A stretch of 62,421 bases of DNA, from the NCBI GenBank assembly GCA_035516965.1, contig DATIZR010000060.1:1-62421 (forward strand). Reading direction: 5' to 3'. The translations under genes and the position numbers were made by a program. Below are positions 35,889-44,375 of this stretch, in pieces (the first letter of the stretch is position 1; every line of letters begins with the position of its first letter). Under the pieces are notes generated by a model. The model was not told where the DNA came from. It did no database searches and saw only the letters and a list, made by a program, of their open reading frames with translations. The stretch is from Nitrospirota bacterium. GTDB taxonomy: Bacteria > Nitrospirota > UBA9217.

Positions 35889-37811
35889 ATGACGATCGGA
35901 AGACTCGGGAACCTGTTCGGCACAAGGCGCGGCATGTCGCTCCTTTTCGTGCAGCTTCTGCTCGTGCTCGTCTTCAGCTATTTTTACCGCGGCTACCAGT
36001 CGAGCGACAGATGCGTCCAGTGCCACGCCGACAAGGGGAGGATGGCCTCGCTCGGATATCCGCAGTTCGTGATGACCCGCGAGCAGGTCCAGAAGGAGTC
36101 GCGCCATCCGAACACCGAATGCCGCGACTGCCACCTGGGGAACGGCCTCTCCGGCGATCCCGCCGGGGCGCACAGGGGCATGCTGAAGCTCATCGTCCTC
36201 GATAACGACCTGAACATCATGCCGCGCAAAGGGCATGTCAATCGCCTGCTTCCCGACGGCTCCGACCGGATGCGCGAAATGCTGCCCCGCCTCGCTGACG
36301 GCTCCCTCGATTACGATGTCGGCACCCTCCTCTGGCACGACCGGAACACGACCACGCTGGGGTACGATCCCGCCATCGCGCAGAAGACCTGCGGCAAGTC
36401 AGGCTGCCATGCCGACGAGGTGAAGCAGTTCAGTACGAGCGTGATGGGAGCGAACTTCCGGCAGCGGTCTATGAGGACGTGGAACGATATCCACGGCCCG
36501 AATAACTGAGGGCCGTCCTTTGCGGACACCCTGCCGGTCGGCAGGGCGGAAGGAAACAGGTTCTCCTTCGAAAACACGCAGAAGATCCTGAACGAGATCA
36601 ATCTTGCGCTCACGAACGACCAGGCCATCGCCAAGCAGAAGGCGTGCAACATCTGCCACGCAGGCTGCCTCGACTGCCACTATGCGCCCAGCCGCGAGCG
36701 GGGCAGCCATGCGTTCAGCAGGACGCCGCCGTCGCCGAACTGCACCGGCGGCGGGCGGAGCACCTTCGTCTGTCATGCGGGTACCATGGAGCGGCGAAGG
36801 GGCGACAGCTATCTCGGGAAGGATTTTTCCGAGCCGGCAGGCCTGCCGGAGGACGTTCACGTCTCGAAAAAGATCGAGTGTGTTGACTGCCATCAGACCG
36901 GGCCCGGCGGCATGGGCCATATCGAACGCAAGGCGACCTGCCAGGACTGCCACATCGAGGTCGAGGAAGCCATGGCAAAGAGCGTGCACAAGAACGTAGC
37001 CTGTGCGGCCTGCCACGTGAAGATCCTCGGCGGCTACGAGATGACCTCCTGGGGCCCGGGCATGATCGCCTCCAGGCCGAACCCGTTCAAGAAGTATTCA
37101 TTATATTACGGCCCGCAGGAACCGCCGATCCTGATCAGGGACCAGAAGGGCACGTGGATGCCGACCAAGATCTGGCCGAACAGCGTCGGCGGGTTCAAGG
37201 AGACCATCGCAGCAAGGCAGGGGCTCACGTTCCGGTGGCCCAAGGGCGAGACGCACGATGCCTTTGCGCAGCTCGGGACCTTCAACTTCCCCGGAGGGAA
37301 CAACAACTATCTCGCGTGGCTCCAGGTCGAGGAGGTTGCCCATCCGCTCGGCAAGTCGCGCACCTGCGGAAGCTGTCATGACTCCGGGACCCAGGTTGCC
37401 AGGGTCTCGTGGCACTATTTCGATTCACAGGGGGCCGAGCCCTTTGACGGGAGCCAGAAGGTCGTGGCCGACAGGAACGGGATCCACGTAAAGGACATCA
37501 AGGCGGCATCCCCGATGAAACTCATGGAAGGCGGGAAGATCGAGAACTTCGCCGCATGGATGAAACTGGGCGATATCTGGAAAACGAGCGGGGACTTCTC
37601 GATCCCGAAGTCCGATCCGGTCAAGTACCGGAACCTCGAACAAGGCATCCGCGATGCAATGCTTCGGCTTGATGCGATCGACAGGCAGCTCAGGGTTCGG
37701 GAGGCAAGGGGCGAGGATGTGAAGAAGCTCCGGAGACGGTGGAAAGAGGTCCGCGCCGCGGCAATGCATGAGCCGGCATCGGCTCGGAATTTATTGAACG
37801 AAATGAGGTAA
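35889..37811 (+). CDS. Membrane-anchored multihaem c-type cytochrome with in-frame UGA (putative selenoprotein)
   Basis: From ATG 35889 the frame reaches TGA at 36507-36509, then stays open in the same frame to 37811, 640 residues in all. An N-terminal helix (MSLLFVQLLLVLVFSYFY) anchors it. Haem sites: CVQCH, CRDCH and CGKSGCH before the TGA; CNICH, CLDCH, CVDCH, CQDCH, CAACH and CGSCH after it, so nine canonical or CX4CH sites plus an odd CX9CH. Neither half is a sensible protein alone, since the second has no signal and no start until 36786, past two haem sites. The codon (207) lies in HGPNN-TGA-GPSF. A SECIS-like hairpin follows. It may relate to Geobacter ExtKL-type cytochromes, which I recall only vaguely. 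The -10-like TATCCT lies seven bases before ATG. Confidence 0.82.
36529..36546 (+). promoter_or_regulatory. SECIS-like hairpin in the cytochrome gene
   Basis: CCCTGCC (36529-36535) pairs perfectly with GGCAGGG (36540-36546) around the loop GGTC. Twenty-six bases separate the TGA from the loop. The GGTC tetranucleotide matches the loop core of the E. coli fdhF SECIS. Stem, loop and spacing all fit the bacterial consensus. Confidence 0.8.
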
Positions 37812-37862
37812 TACAATTTTAAGGAGGAAGGCGGGTAGAGCTGAGCGTAACCCGATGCTTTT

Positions 37863-37967
37863 GTCATTCCGGGCTTGCAAGCCCGCCCCGTACTTCATAC
37901 GGGGGAATCCAGCGGTTCAGATTCGTCGTTAAAGACCCCGGGATTTCCGCTTTCGCAGGAATGAGTG
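37863..37967. repeat. GTCATTCC-type inverted repeat
   Basis: Begins GTCATTCCGGGCTTGCAAGC and ends CCGCTTTCGCAGGAATGAG; the outer ends are inverted copies. It occupies most of the cytochrome-nitroreductase gap. No gene is seen there. Confidence 0.7.
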
Positions 37968-38006
37968 ATATTGAAACACGGAGGCTTCTTGACAATCGTC
38001 TCCAAC

Positions 38007-38584
38007 ATGTCGGATTATCGAAAACCGGACCACGACATCTCCCCTATCTTCGTGAACCGCTGGTCTCCGCGGGCCATGTCCGGGGAGGAGATCACGAGGG
38101 AGGAACTGATGCGGCTGTTCGAAGCTGCGAGGTGGGCGCCGTCTTCGAACAACAATCAGTCGTGGCGCTTCCTGTACGCCCTGAGGAGCGGTCCGCACTG
38201 GGAAAAGTTTTTCGGATTTCTGACGCCGGGTAACCAGGCATGGTGCAAGAACGCAGCGGTCCTCATCGTGGTGATCTCGAAAACGACTTTCGACTATAAC
38301 GGCAAGCCCGCCCGTACGCATACCTATGATACCGGCGCTGCCTGGGTGAGCCTTGCGCTCCAGGGGTCCTTCATGGGCCTTGTCGTCCACGGCATGCAGG
38401 GATTCAGCTACGACCTGGCGAAGACCGGGCTCAACGTGAGCGACGAGTACCAGGTGGAGGCCATGGCGGCTGTCGGGCGTCCGGGGAACAAGGCAGACCT
38501 GCCGCCGGCCCTGCAGGAGCGGGAGTTCCCTCGAATCGAAAGAAGCTCGAGGAGATCGTTTTTGAGGGCGGGTTCGGAACGTAG
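38007..38584 (+). pseudogene. Nitroreductase family protein with 3' frameshift
   Basis: The FMN-binding nitroreductase fold is clear: ISPIFVNRWSPRAMSGEEI, LFEAARWAPSSNNNQSWRF, TYDTGAAWVSLALQGSFMG, AMAAVGRPGNKADLPPALQE. After EREF the frame (38530 region, TTCCCTCGAAT) departs. A shift by one base restores SNRKKLEEIVFEGGFGT with a stop at 38582-38584, the normal end of the family. One base is probably missing. As deposited, the frame would run on to 38681 with a non-homologous tail. It is either a sequencing error or a recent mutation; only the last 18 or so residues are affected. Confidence 0.8.
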
Positions 38585-38730
38585 TGCCGGCGAAATGATG
38601 GCCGTTCAGCGCGGAAATCTCCCCTCACTCCTCCTTGCTCCACCCCGGGAGGGAGAAGTCAGGACCGAGGACGGCCGGTAACGGGTCAACAACGCTTGTC
38701 ACGGTCAGCAGCCACGGAGGATCATCACGC

Positions 38731-39201
38731 GTGAAAAAGACGATTACCATACTGGGCTACCTCTTCCTCGTGCTGATCGTGGTTCTTGCGACCACGTTTG
38801 GTGCCCTCTACCTGATCGGTAAGAAGCTGGACAAAGAGAGCAAGGCGTATGTTGACGCTGCCGTCCCCGCTATCGCCGCCGACTGGGACATCGAGGAACT
38901 GAGGAAACGGGCCAGCCCTGAGTTCGACAGCGGCCTGGACTACGACGAAGTCGGGGAATACTTTGATTCGCTCCACGAACTGGGGAAGTTTGAGGCCTAT
39001 CAAGGCTCCACCGGCGAATCCACCATAGCCATCTCGCTCCGGTACGGGTACGAGGTCACGGCCGATTATACCGCGACGGTCAATTTCGAGACAGGGACGG
39101 CCGAGATCCAGGTCTTGCTCATCAAACAGGGGGGCCTCTGGCAGATCCTTGACTTCAAGGTGAGCCCCGAGGCCTATTCCGAGGACAAGAATATCATCTG
39201 A
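38731..39201 (+). CDS. Hypothetical membrane-anchored protein
   Basis: 156 residues from GTG 38731, preceded by GGAGG about ten bases earlier. An N-terminal transmembrane helix (TITILGYLFLVLIVVLATTF) is followed by a soluble domain (SPEFDSGLDYDEVGEYFDSL; TVNFETGTAEIQVLLIKQGG; LWQILDFKVSPEAYSEDKNI) that resembles DUF4019-like or NTF2-like folds, with a 'LWQI..F' ending. I cannot name the family. Its stop overlaps the ATG of the next gene, so the two are coupled. Confidence 0.72.
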   Translation: MKKTITILGYLFLVLIVVLATTFGALYLIGKKLDKESKAYVDAAVPAIAADWDIEELRKRASPEFDSGLDYDEVGEYFDSLHELGKFEAYQGSTGESTIAISLRYGYEVTADYTATVNFETGTAEIQVLLIKQGGLWQILDFKVSPEAYSEDKNII

Positions 39202-39812
39202 TGAACACGCTCGTTAAAACCATCGAGATCATCGGGACCTTCGCCTTTGCGCTGTCGGGCATCATCGAGGCGCGCAAGAAGGGCATGGACATCGTCGGCA
39301 TCTATGCCGTGGCGATGATAACCGCCTTCGGCGGCGGCACGCTGCGCGATTTCATCCTGGACAGGCGCCCGCTCTTCTGGGTCCAGCACTACTGGTACCC
39401 GATCATCTTTCTGGGCCTGTCCTTGCTCGGCGGGTCCATCACGAGACACGTGACGGAGCACAGAAGGTCGATGACGACGGTGCTCGTGCTCGACGCGCTC
39501 GGCTTGGGCCTCTTCAGCGCAACGGGGGCCTCGCTCGCCCATCAGGCCGGCTTCAACCCGTTCATCGCCTCGCTGCTGGGCGTGACAACGGGGGTCTTCG
39601 GCGGTGTGATGCGCGACATCATCTGCAATGAGATCCCCTACGTGTTCCAGCGCACGGAGCTGTATGCCACGTGCGCCTTCATCGGCGCCTGGTGCTACCT
39701 CATTGCGATGGACGTCACGGCCAACGATATTTTCGCCGCCGTCGTCTGCATCTCGGTTACATTTCTGTTGCGGATGTTCGCCTTGCGGTATAAAATCAGG
39801 CTGCCCATATGA
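39201..39812 (+). CDS. TRIC-type cation channel family protein (UPF0126)
   Basis: 203 residues with six or seven hydrophobic helices in two repeated halves. Family signatures are GTFAFALSGIIEARKKGMD, AFGGGTLRDFILDRRPLFWV and the second-half counterpart TGVFGGVMRDIICNEIPYVF. Prokaryotic TRIC homologues form potassium-permeable trimers; the duplicated GG..RD motif is the pore-lining part. Overlaps both neighbours by about four bases, so it sits in a three-gene operon with 38731 and 39809. Confidence 0.92.
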   Translation: MNTLVKTIEIIGTFAFALSGIIEARKKGMDIVGIYAVAMITAFGGGTLRDFILDRRPLFWVQHYWYPIIFLGLSLLGGSITRHVTEHRRSMTTVLVLDALGLGLFSATGASLAHQAGFNPFIASLLGVTTGVFGGVMRDIICNEIPYVFQRTELYATCAFIGAWCYLIAMDVTANDIFAAVVCISVTFLLRMFALRYKIRLPI

Positions 39813-40357
39813 CCCTCTCTGTTCCCAGAAGCACCCTCCGCAATACCTATGGATGGGATGTTGAGCTGACGTGCGCGCAGTGCCGGTTTACCGGCATGCC
39901 GCGCTATGAGGGCTGGTCGCACGGCCTGAAGACGGACGCAGGCGGCGACGCGGCGGTGTATGCGAAGGTCGCCTGCACGCAATGCGGCCGGAGACTGACG
40001 GACGAAGCGGCAGGGAAGCTTGTCGACCTGTTCGCGGGGATCGATACGCCGGACCGGAACAGGAAGCTCATATCCCGTTTCGCGATCCAGCTGGTCCTGG
40101 TGCCGTTTGTGCTCGCCTTCGTGCTGTTCTTCGGAACGCAGATGGACTGGTGGGGATGGGGGCTCGGCACGGTCTGGGTCCTGCTGGCATCCGCCGTCTC
40201 CATCCCGGCGCTCGCGACGCTGAAGAATAACGGGGTAGCGGATCTGCTCTTGCACTGTGAGTGCGGAAAGCCCCATTATGTATTCATGGGGACGCTGGAC
40301 GGCTGCTCCTGCTATCGCTGTTTCTCCTGCGGAACGTTGATGAAACTGCGGGAGTAA
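39809..40357 (+). CDS. Zinc-ribbon membrane protein of unknown function
   Basis: 182 residues. N-terminal paired cysteines (CAQC, CTQC), two transmembrane helices (IQLVLVPFVLAFVLFF; WGWGLGTVWVLLASAVSIPA) and C-terminal cysteines (CECGKP, CSCYRCFSC) suggest cytoplasmic zinc ribbons flanking a hairpin in the membrane. It begins within the last codons of the TRIC gene and is probably cotranscribed. I do not recognise a named family. Confidence 0.72.
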   Translation: MTLSVPRSTLRNTYGWDVELTCAQCRFTGMPRYEGWSHGLKTDAGGDAAVYAKVACTQCGRRLTDEAAGKLVDLFAGIDTPDRNRKLISRFAIQLVLVPFVLAFVLFFGTQMDWWGWGLGTVWVLLASAVSIPALATLKNNGVADLLLHCECGKPHYVFMGTLDGCSCYRCFSCGTLMKLRE

Positions 40358-40470
40358 ATCCATTCGACGGTCAGTGCGGCGGGAGCAGCAAGGATGCAAT
40401 CCCGGATTCGTGGTGGGGATTGCCGCGCTCCCTCCGGTCGCACGCACTGACGGAAACCAGGGAGGTTCTC

Positions 40471-40677
40471 ATGCCGTACGTCAATATCAAGATCACCAGG
40501 GAAGGCGCAACCGCCGAACAGAAGAAACGCCTCATCGAGGGGACGACCAGGATGCTCCATGACATCCTGGGGAAGAACCCCCAGACCACGGTCGTGGTCA
40601 TCGAGGAAGTGGAAACGGACAACTGGGGCATCGGCGGCGAGACGATCACCGAACGCAGGAAACGGGAGAAGAAGTAG
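40471..40677 (+). CDS. 4-oxalocrotonate tautomerase family protein
   Basis: 68 residues. It starts MPYVNIKITREGATAEQKKR, leaving Pro1 as catalytic base after removal of Met. The rest (LIEGTTRMLHDILGKNPQTT, VVVIEEVETDNWGIGGETI) fits the small tautomerase superfamily. Substrates vary widely and no degradation pathway genes are adjacent, so the reaction is open. GGAGG stands five bases before the ATG. Confidence 0.92.
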   Translation: MPYVNIKITREGATAEQKKRLIEGTTRMLHDILGKNPQTTVVVIEEVETDNWGIGGETITERRKREKK

Positions 40678-40692
40678 ACATCGCATTAATCT

Positions 40693-40773
40693 GTCATTCC
40701 GGGCGAGACCTGGAATCCAGCGGCTTTGGTCTAAAGAATTAGACTCTGGATTCCCGCTTTCGCGGGAATGACG
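40693..40773. repeat. GTCATTCC-type inverted repeat
   Basis: Outer ends GTCATTCCGGGCGAGACC and CTTTCGCGGGAATGAC are inverted; an inner inverted pair CTGGAATCCAG / CTCTGGATTCC is also present. It lies between the tautomerase gene and the DAHP synthase gene. Confidence 0.75.
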
Positions 40774-40792
40774 AATTCTCAAGGAGCTCTTC

Positions 40793-41821
40793 ATGCTTAT
40801 CGTGATGCACCACTGGGCCACAGACAAGGACGTCGCACTGGTGAAAAAGACGATAACTTCCATGGGGCTGAAGCCCGTCGCGATCCCGGGGGCCGAGCGT
40901 ACGGCCATCGGGATCATCGGCAACCAGGGCAGGGTGAACGACGCACCGCTCCGGGGCATCAAGGCGATCCTGGAGATCATCCATGTGACCAAGCCCTACA
41001 AGCTTGTGAGCCGGGACTTCCATCCCCGCGATTCGGTCGTGACGCTGGGCGGAAAGGTCCGGGTCGGCGGCACGTCGCCCTTCCTCGTGATCGCAGGACC
41101 CTGCGCGGTCGAGAGCAGGGACCAGCTCATGAAGACGGCGCGCCTGCTCAGGAAGACGGGCGTTCCCGTGCTCCGCGGCGGCGCGTACAAACCGCGGACA
41201 AGCCCGCACAGCTTTCAGGGTCTGCGCGAGGGCGGGCTGGAGCTGCTCGACGAGGTCAGGAAAGAGACGGGCCTCCTGGTCGTGACCGAGGTCGTGAGCC
41301 CGGAGCATGTCGGCCTCGTAGCCGATCATGTGGACATCCTCCAGGTCGGCGCGCGGAACATGCAGAACTTCGATCTCCTGACCGAGGTCGGCAAGATCAG
41401 GAAACCGGTCATCCTGAAGCGGGGACTCTCGGGGACGGTCGAGGAATGGCTCGGCTCCGCTGAGTACATCCTGCTCGGCGGCAACCCGAACGTCATTCTC
41501 TGCGAGCGCGGCATCCGCACCTTCGAGACCGCGACGCGGAACACGGCCGACCTCGCCATCATACCGCTCGTGAAGGAGAGGACCCATTTGCCGGTCATCT
41601 TCGATCCGAGCCACGCCACGGGCAAGAGAAATCTCGTCGGCCCCATGGCTCTGGCATCGGTCGTCGCAGGCGCGCAGGGCGTGATGGTCGAGGTCCATCC
41701 CGACCCCGAACACGCCCTTTCCGACGGCCCCCAGTCGCTGCACTTCAGGGAATTCGAGAAGCTGCGGGCGCAGATAAAAAACCTGGAAACATTCGTCAAA
41801 CAGAAGATCGCCGGCGCTTGA
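40793..41821 (+). CDS. aroF: DAHP synthase (3-deoxy-7-phosphoheptulonate synthase, Thermotoga/Bacillus type)
   Basis: 342 residues. An N-terminal ferredoxin-like regulatory domain (about 1-70, [20 protein letters not shown]) is fused to the KDPG-aldolase-like barrel: [64 protein letters not shown] and [13 protein letters not shown]. It condenses PEP and erythrose-4-phosphate, the first step to aromatic amino acids. The N-terminal domain is where tyrosine or phenylalanine binds in relatives. The next gene is a TyrR-like sigma-54 activator. Confidence 0.95.
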   Translation: MLIVMHHWATDKDVALVKKTITSMGLKPVAIPGAERTAIGIIGNQGRVNDAPLRGIKAILEIIHVTKPYKLVSRDFHPRDSVVTLGGKVRVGGTSPFLVIAGPCAVESRDQLMKTARLLRKTGVPVLRGGAYKPRTSPHSFQGLREGGLELLDEVRKETGLLVVTEVVSPEHVGLVADHVDILQVGARNMQNFDLLTEVGKIRKPVILKRGLSGTVEEWLGSAEYILLGGNPNVILCERGIRTFETATRNTADLAIIPLVKERTHLPVIFDPSHATGKRNLVGPMALASVVAGAQGVMVEVHPDPEHALSDGPQSLHFREFEKLRAQIKNLETFVKQKIAGA

Positions 41822-41830
41822 AAAAATCAT

Positions 41831-41875
41831 AAACCGCGGGTCCTGAAAGTCGAACCCGTGTACATCCGTGGTTAA
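41831..41875. repeat. Short remnant of the AACCACGGATGAACACGG repeat
   Basis: AAACCGCGGG at 41831 and an inverted CCCGTGTACATCCGTGGTT ending at about 41873 are a collapsed pair of the ends that flank the GxxExxY unit at 31 kb. Confidence 0.55.
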
Positions 41876-41883
41876 CAATCCTT

Positions 41884-43590
41884 ATGAACAAGAGCATCGA
41901 GATCATACTGGACTCGACCCACGACGGGATGATCGCCATCGATCAGGATGGCCTGGTCACGCTCTTCAATAAGGCCGCAGAGCGAATCACCGGCCTCAAG
42001 GCCTCCGCTGTCATCGGCCGGAAGGCGGCCGACGTCATCCCCAACACGCGCCTCCCGCTCATTCTCTCCACGGGCGAAGCCGAACTCAACCAGCAGCAGA
42101 CCATCGGCCAGGCCGCCATCATCACGAACCGCGTTCCCCTGCGCGATGAGGCGGGCCGGCTCGTCGGCGCTGCGGCGGTGTTCCGCGACGTGTCCGAGAT
42201 CAAGGCCCTGACGGAGCGGGTGTCGGACCTATGGTCGGCGCGCAACCTGCTCGAGGCGGTGATCGATGCCACGGAAGACGCCATTTCCGTCGCCGACGAG
42301 AACGGCAACACCATCATCATCAATCGCGCCTATACCCGCATCACGGGGCTGCACCGGGACGAGGTCGTCAACAAACCCGTGACCGTCGATATCGCGGAAG
42401 GCGAGAGCATGCATCTGCAGATCCTCAAAACGGGCAGGCCCGTCCGTAATGTCCGGATGCGGGTCGGGCCTGCACGGAAGGAGGTCATCGTCAACGTTGC
42501 CCCGATCCTCATCGACAACAGGGTCCGCGGCAGCGTCGGCGTGATCCACGACATCTCCGAGATCATGGGCCTTACCGAGGAGCTTGCCAATGCGCGGAAG
42601 CTCATTCGACGCATCGAGGCGCGCTATACCTGGGACGACATCGTGGGTGCGAGCGCGTCGCTGGCGCAGGCCAAGGACATGGCCATGCGCGCGGCCGAGA
42701 CGCCTGCCACGGTACTTTTGCGCGGAGAGAGCGGGACCGGCAAGGAGCTCTTTGCCCACGCGATCCACAACGCGAGCCGCAGGAGCAGGGGCCAGTTCGT
42801 GCGCGTGAACTGCGCGGCCCTGCCCGAGAGCCTGCTGGAAAGCGAGCTCTTCGGCTACGAGGAGGGCGCCTTCACCGGCGCGGTCAAGGGGGGCAAGCGT
42901 GGCCTTTTCGAGGAGGCGGGCAGGGGGACCATCTTCCTGGATGAGATCGGCGAGATCGCGTCGCCGCTCCAGAAGAAGCTTCTTCGCGTATTGCAGGAAA
43001 AGGAGATCATGAAGGTCGGCAGCACCGTTCCGCTCCCTGTGGACGTGCGGGTCATTGCGGCGACCAACGCGAACCTGGAGCAGATGGTCAGGGACCGCAC
43101 CTTCCGCGAGGACCTATACTACCGCCTGAACGTGCTGCCCATCCGGATCCCGCCGCTCCGGGACATCAGCGACGACATCCCCCTGATCGCGAACCATCTG
43201 CTCATCAGGCTGAACAAGGACTACGGACGGCAGGTGGAGCGGATCAGCAACGGGGCAATGGAGGCTCTGAAGGGATATCCCTGGCCCGGAAACGTGCGGG
43301 AGCTCGAGAGCGTGATCGGGCGCGCCATGATCAACATGAAACCCGCGGACAGGACCATCGAGGCAATGCACCTGCCGCTCTTCGAAAGCGAACGGATCGG
43401 CCGGATCATCCTCGGCACCGCGCCGGGACCGGTCGTGCCCCTGAGCCAGGCGATCGCCGAGGCCGAGAAAGCGGCGATCGAGCGCGCGCTTCACGAAGCC
43501 AAGGGAAACCGCGAACAGGCTGCGCAGCTCCTCGGCACGGCAGTCAGGAACCTGTATTACAAAATGAGGAAGCACAAGATAAAGCTGTAG
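41884..43590 (+). CDS. Sigma-54-dependent transcriptional activator with two PAS domains
   Basis: 568 residues. Two PAS domains (about 5-105 and 122-225; each with a DITG-like core such as [14 protein letters not shown] and [14 protein letters not shown]), then the AAA+ domain with Walker [16 protein letters not shown] (near 280), the sigma-54 contact loop GAFTGA (near 327), FLDEIGEI and the R-finger region, and a Fis-type HTH at the end ([20 protein letters not shown]). No receiver domain, so it likely senses a ligand or redox state through PAS. A sigma-54 promoter lies 2.8 kb downstream before prpB; control of that operon is a guess. Confidence 0.93.
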   Translation: MNKSIEIILDSTHDGMIAIDQDGLVTLFNKAAERITGLKASAVIGRKAADVIPNTRLPLILSTGEAELNQQQTIGQAAIITNRVPLRDEAGRLVGAAAVFRDVSEIKALTERVSDLWSARNLLEAVIDATEDAISVADENGNTIIINRAYTRITGLHRDEVVNKPVTVDIAEGESMHLQILKTGRPVRNVRMRVGPARKEVIVNVAPILIDNRVRGSVGVIHDISEIMGLTEELANARKLIRRIEARYTWDDIVGASASLAQAKDMAMRAAETPATVLLRGESGTGKELFAHAIHNASRRSRGQFVRVNCAALPESLLESELFGYEEGAFTGAVKGGKRGLFEEAGRGTIFLDEIGEIASPLQKKLLRVLQEKEIMKVGSTVPLPVDVRVIAATNANLEQMVRDRTFREDLYYRLNVLPIRIPPLRDISDDIPLIANHLLIRLNKDYGRQVERISNGAMEALKGYPWPGNVRELESVIGRAMINMKPADRTIEAMHLPLFESERIGRIILGTAPGPVVPLSQAIAEAEKAAIERALHEAKGNREQAAQLLGTAVRNLYYKMRKHKIKL

Positions 43591-43596
43591 GTTACG

Positions 43597-44109
43597 TTAC
43601 GCATTCCGCAGAACTTTGAGCGCCATCTTGTCGTCGGCGGTCTTGATCACCGAAGTTGCCGTCTTCCCTGAGCTTGTCGTGGCGTAAAAATAATAGATAT
43701 TGATGCCCGCCTCTGCGATGACCTTCGCTATCCTCTCCAGCGACCCCGGCTTGTTCGGCGTTTCTACCATGAGCACCGACGATTCGTGGATCTCGAGAGC
43801 CCCGATCCTGTCAAGAGCCTTTTCCGCCTTTACGAGGTCGTCCACGATCAGCGTGAACGTGGCCTTGTCGCGGAAGCCGCTTGCCGAGTATCCGGTTGCC
43901 GCCAGGATGTTCACGTTCTCCGCGGCAACGGCCGCGGCCACTTTCGCGGTCAGCCCGATGCGGTCATCAAACGTGGCCGTGATCTCCTTCGCGGTATGGA
44001 CGGTATACGCGGGGGCCGCGGATGTCTTCGCCAATGCCACGGCCTTCGCGGTACGCTTGATTGCCGCCTTCCTGGATTTCTTCGCTGCCGCTTTTTTCGC
44101 CTTAGCCAT
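43597..44109 (-). CDS. Lysine-rich tail plus two ACT-like domains
   Basis: 170 residues. The first 30 or so are histone-H1-like (AKAKKAAAKKSRKAAIKRTA), the kind of Lys/Ala-rich tail that binds nucleic acid or membranes. Two ACT domains follow: EITATFDDRIGLTAKVAAAV with VNILAATGYSASGFRDKATF, and SSVLMVETPNKPGSLERIAK with GINIYYFYATTSSGKTATSV. ACT domains bind small ligands, mostly amino acids. The DRIGLTAKVA and NKPGSLERIA turns are well kept. It converges with the sigma-54 activator, six bases apart. ATG 44109 is preceded by AAGGAGAG. Confidence 0.85.
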   Translation of the reverse strand: MAKAKKAAAKKSRKAAIKRTAKAVALAKTSAAPAYTVHTAKEITATFDDRIGLTAKVAAAVAAENVNILAATGYSASGFRDKATFTLIVDDLVKAEKALDRIGALEIHESSVLMVETPNKPGSLERIAKVIAEAGINIYYFYATTSSGKTATSVIKTADDKMALKVLRNA

Positions 44110-44375
44110 GTTTTTCTCTCCTTATATAATGAAGTAGCAGAATCGTGCCGGGCCGGAACGCGAACCCGGCATCCTCATGCCATGATGTCAATTGCAGCAG
44201 TTCATTTCACGTGAAACTATATCATAAGACGAAGCTTCCATACAGGAATTTCAACGAATTGGTGCCCTGGAGGCATTCATCATTCCCGAATGCTCCGATC
44301 GGGAATCCAGTTTCTTTGCGATGAGTCCCGGATTCCGGGTCACGTCCGGAATGAGGCAGAAAAATACTTTCACTT
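44110..44375. other. Gap between ACT gene and acetolactate synthase gene
   Basis: No gene is seen. It holds the leader of the ACT gene and, at 44278-44355, an inverted repeat of the GTCATTCC type (CATTCCCGAATGCTCC ... ACGTCCGGAATGAGG). Confidence 0.6.
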
